A DNA stretch of 25,799 nt. Source: a virus. This document shows positions 24,498 to 25,799 of the stretch, piece by piece; the first letter of the stretch is position 1, and each line of letters begins with the position of its first letter. The translations under genes were made by a program, and so were the position numbers. The notes below the pieces were generated by a model. It was not told the origin of the DNA. It did no database searches and saw only the letters and a list, made by a program, of their open reading frames with translations. The stretch is from positions 1 to 25,799 of the IMG/VR virus record IMGVR_UViG_3300028837_001425. One strand, written 5' to 3'.

Positions 24498-24626
24498 TTA
24501 TCGCAAGGTTACTACAACAAAGGGCGTCCAGCATGGAAACAGACGCCATTTGTACAGATATATGCGCTTCCTGGTAAACCAGCGCCCGCCGGCGCTACTC
24601 CATCTTCGGAAACTCAGCCATATCAT
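24498..24626 (-). CDS. Possible 42-residue basic, aromatic peptide
   Basis: An ATG that overlaps the stop of the upstream small gene (ATGA) opens a 42-residue frame. It is rich in Arg, Trp and Phe (MIWLSFRRWSSAGGRWF near the start) and ends with a hydrophobic stretch (TPFVVVTL). Its stop lies just before the ribosome site of the next gene. The tight coupling supports a real gene, but its amino-acid make-up is unusual. Confidence 0.4.
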   Translation of the reverse strand: MIWLSFRRWSSAGGRWFTRKRIYLYKWRLFPCWTPFVVVTLR

Positions 24627-24796
24627 TTGAACTCCTCCGTCTGCTTTAGTTCCCATATTTTCTGGTTGAGGGCGATTATTCTGTTATCTAAGATTCTTTG
24701 TTCTGATAACTTCGCAGAGCTCTTCCGAACTATCGGAACTATGTCCAGTACCTCCTCAACTAACTCCAAGAGCTTACCGAGGTTGCTGACAGCCAT
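24623..24796 (-). CDS. Small helical protein, unknown
   Basis: This 57-residue protein starts at ATG 24796 behind a strong GGGAGG and 17 bases after the preceding stop. It is predicted to be all helical: LGKLLELVEEVLDIVPIV, then a heptad-like second helix (LSEQRILDNRIIALNQKIWE). It may dimerise as a coiled coil. It lies in a run of small genes upstream of the terminase. Confidence 0.7.
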   Translation of the reverse strand: MAVSNLGKLLELVEEVLDIVPIVRKSSAKLSEQRILDNRIIALNQKIWELKQTEEFK

Positions 24797-24813
24797 TTAC
24801 TTTTACCTCCCTT

Positions 24814-25104
24814 TTACCACTCATCATTCTTCGGCCAATTCAAAAACTGAAATCTCAAAATTGTCCCATCGGGATAGCGCTTAGTCCGGTCTTCCTTCAT
24901 CACTACCCCATCGCTCCGCACCCGGGCAATACCAATTTTAATTCCTCCGTCCAGCGTCAGGTAATAAAGCTGTTGGTCTCCATCTGCATCCGGGCCAGTT
25001 TCCAAGCCAACTATTCTGCGCCCAATCAGCTTCTTGGACAGGTCAATTTCCGCAAACCATTTGTCTTCACCCATACTCACTACGCCGTTCTTTTTCGCTG
25101 GCAC
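24814..25104 (-). CDS. Small hypothetical protein
   Basis: This 96-residue protein starts at GTG 25104 behind AAAGGAGAAGG. A later ATG (MGEDKW, ten residues in) is an alternative start. The body predicts mostly beta-strand (KWFAEIDLSKKLIGRRIVGL, LYYLTLDGGIKIGIARVR, GTILRFQFLNW) with charged loops, suggesting a small beta-barrel. I do not recognise the family. It is the second gene of the minus-strand operon. Confidence 0.68.
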   Translation of the reverse strand: MPAKKNGVVSMGEDKWFAEIDLSKKLIGRRIVGLETGPDADGDQQLYYLTLDGGIKIGIARVRSDGVVMKEDRTKRYPDGTILRFQFLNWPKNDEW

Positions 25105-25128
25105 TTCCTTCTCCTTTCTATGCTGGGG

Positions 25129-25221
25129 TCACAGTCTTATTAGCATTACTGCCAGAGGAATAAAAATTACAGCCATTACAATACTTATGACTACTAAATA
25201 CCACAACTCTGGATGTTTCAC
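25129..25221 (-). CDS. 30-residue single-pass membrane peptide
   Basis: A GTG start at 25221 lies behind AAAGGAG at good spacing. The 30-residue product is almost entirely a membrane helix (LWYLVVISIVMAVIFIPLAV) flanked by a short polar N-terminus and a final Arg-Leu. It ends 24 bases before the next gene's start. The ribosome site and the clean helix argue for a real gene, the first of the minus-strand operon. Confidence 0.6.
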   Translation of the reverse strand: MKHPELWYLVVISIVMAVIFIPLAVMLIRL

Positions 25222-25440
25222 TTCATTCTCCTTTCACGTAGATTAGGGTTTAGCGGTCTCATGTTACACATTTTTTTAAGCGACCGAAATATATATATCA
25301 AGTTGATTCTTTCTAACTTTCAAAAAAAGAAATTCTCTCTCTCACTCACACAAATAGTTTACTCTATTTCTTCATCAAGTCAAGTCCTAGCCTCGCAGGT
25401 ATTGTCCAGTTCACGAATACACACTTTCCTCCCAGGGGGA
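25222..25440 (-). promoter_or_regulatory. AT-rich leader with promoter-like sequences for the minus-strand operon
   Basis: No gene was seen here. Read on the minus strand, TTGACT (25378-25383) is separated by 16 bases from TAAACT (25356-25361), a fair sigma-70-like pair. A second candidate is TTGAAA (25318-25323) with a TATATA-type element around 25290-25297, at a longer spacing. Homopolymer runs of A and T and a TC-rich stretch (25331-25350) fill the rest. A 6-bp hairpin (CCTCCC/GGGAGG, 25428-25442) separates this leader from the word array. Confidence 0.45.
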
Positions 25441-25442
25441 GG

Positions 25443-25799
25443 TCTAACCGTAGGTTGATACGTTAAGACATTACGAGGTTAAGACGTTGATCTACGTTAA
25501 GACGTTAAGAGGTTAACGTAGGTTGGTACGTTAACGTAGGTTGAGAGGTTAGCTTACGTTAAGAGGTTGATCTACGTTGAGACGTTAGTCTACGTTAATA
25601 CGTTAACACAGGTTGAGACATTAAGAGGTTAGCTTACGTTAAGAGGTTGATCTACGTTGAGACGTTGAGAGGTTAATACGTTAACGTAGGTTAAGACACT
25701 AATGTAGGTTAACGTAGGTTAAGACATTAAGAGGTTAGCTTACGTTAAGACATTACGAGGTTAAGACGTTGATCTACGTTAAGACGTTAAGAGGTTAAC
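25443..25799. repeat. Array of 8- and 10-nt GTT-words, running off the right edge
   Basis: From 25454 to 25793 the DNA divides with no remainder into 39 words: 25 of 8 nt and 14 of 10 nt, plus a truncated word at the edge. The commonest are GTTAAGAC (8 times), GTTAAGAG (4), GTTGATCTAC (4), GTTAACGTAG (4), GTTGAGAC (3) and GTTAGCTTAC (3). Five of the 39 begin ATT or ACT instead of GTT; all end AC or AG. Stops occur in all frames, so it is not coding. Strings of words recur: 59 bases at 25459-25517 are repeated exactly at 25741-25799. It lies upstream of the terminase operon. A packaging, replication or partition site is possible but unproven. Confidence 0.9.

Noticed and set aside
25213-25458. 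An 81-residue plus-strand frame in the AT-rich leader
   Set aside because: Low-complexity Ser/Leu/Phe composition from TC-rich DNA, no ribosome site, and it overlaps the well-supported 30-residue minus-strand gene and the promoter region.
25443-25799. The word array as a CRISPR array or a simple tandem repeat
   Set aside because: No repeat-spacer structure exists, and the unit length alternates irregularly between 8 and 10 nt, so neither description fits.

Overview
The window looks like part of the genome of a tailed phage or prophage (Caudoviricetes, siphovirus-like), or a metagenomic contig from one. It carries a terminase large subunit, a portal, head-tail connector and tail-terminator type proteins, a tail tube protein, tape-measure-like proteins, a baseplate hub, several beta-rich virion proteins and a zinc peptidase endolysin. 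Strong Shine-Dalgarno sequences (AGGAGG type), several GTG starts, ATGA/TAATG gene overlaps and a peptidoglycan peptidase point to a bacterial host. No host marker, tRNA, integrase or CRISPR was seen, so the host phylum cannot be named.

Layout. The plus strand from 99 to 15868 is one long, tightly packed late operon: a large repeated beta-structure protein (99-1922, probably chimeric or truncated at its 5' end), small proteins including a six-cysteine zinc-ribbon protein, head-tail connector, HK97-gp10-like protein, tail terminator candidate, tail tube protein with two inserted copies of one beta domain, two related short tape-measure-like proteins, small tail/virion proteins, a 1068-residue lectin/repeat/hub fusion, a glycosidase-like TIM-barrel protein, three or four small lysis-type proteins, and an M15 peptidase endolysin. 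A likely terminator follows at about 15.9 kb. The minus strand, read from 25221 down to 16016, is a second, convergent operon: a 30-residue membrane peptide, several small proteins, a terminase with its own N-terminal helix-turn-helix, the portal, a 1515-residue protein, and a small secreted protein. The 1515-residue protein combines a zinc knuckle, a minimal nucleotidyltransferase, an ATP-dependent DNA ligase core with OB fold, and two LigD-type phosphoesterase-like modules. No major capsid protein or prohead protease could be recognised.

Upstream of the minus-strand operon, 25222-25799 is non-coding. Its first half is AT-rich and holds promoter-like sequences. Its second half (25443 to the window end) is a striking array: from 25454 to 25793 it parses without remainder into 39 words of exactly 8 or 10 nt drawn from about 15 variants, nearly all beginning GTT and all ending AC or AG. 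This array and the ligase/phosphoesterase fusion directly behind the portal are the most unusual items. A plausible but unproven model is that the array is a packaging or replication site and that the fusion protein processes DNA ends during or after packaging.

At the left edge the minus strand carries a convincing fibre-protein-like reading that points off the window and meets the plus-strand fibre-like gene at a 21-bp dyad. This is either a real rearrangement site or an assembly join.
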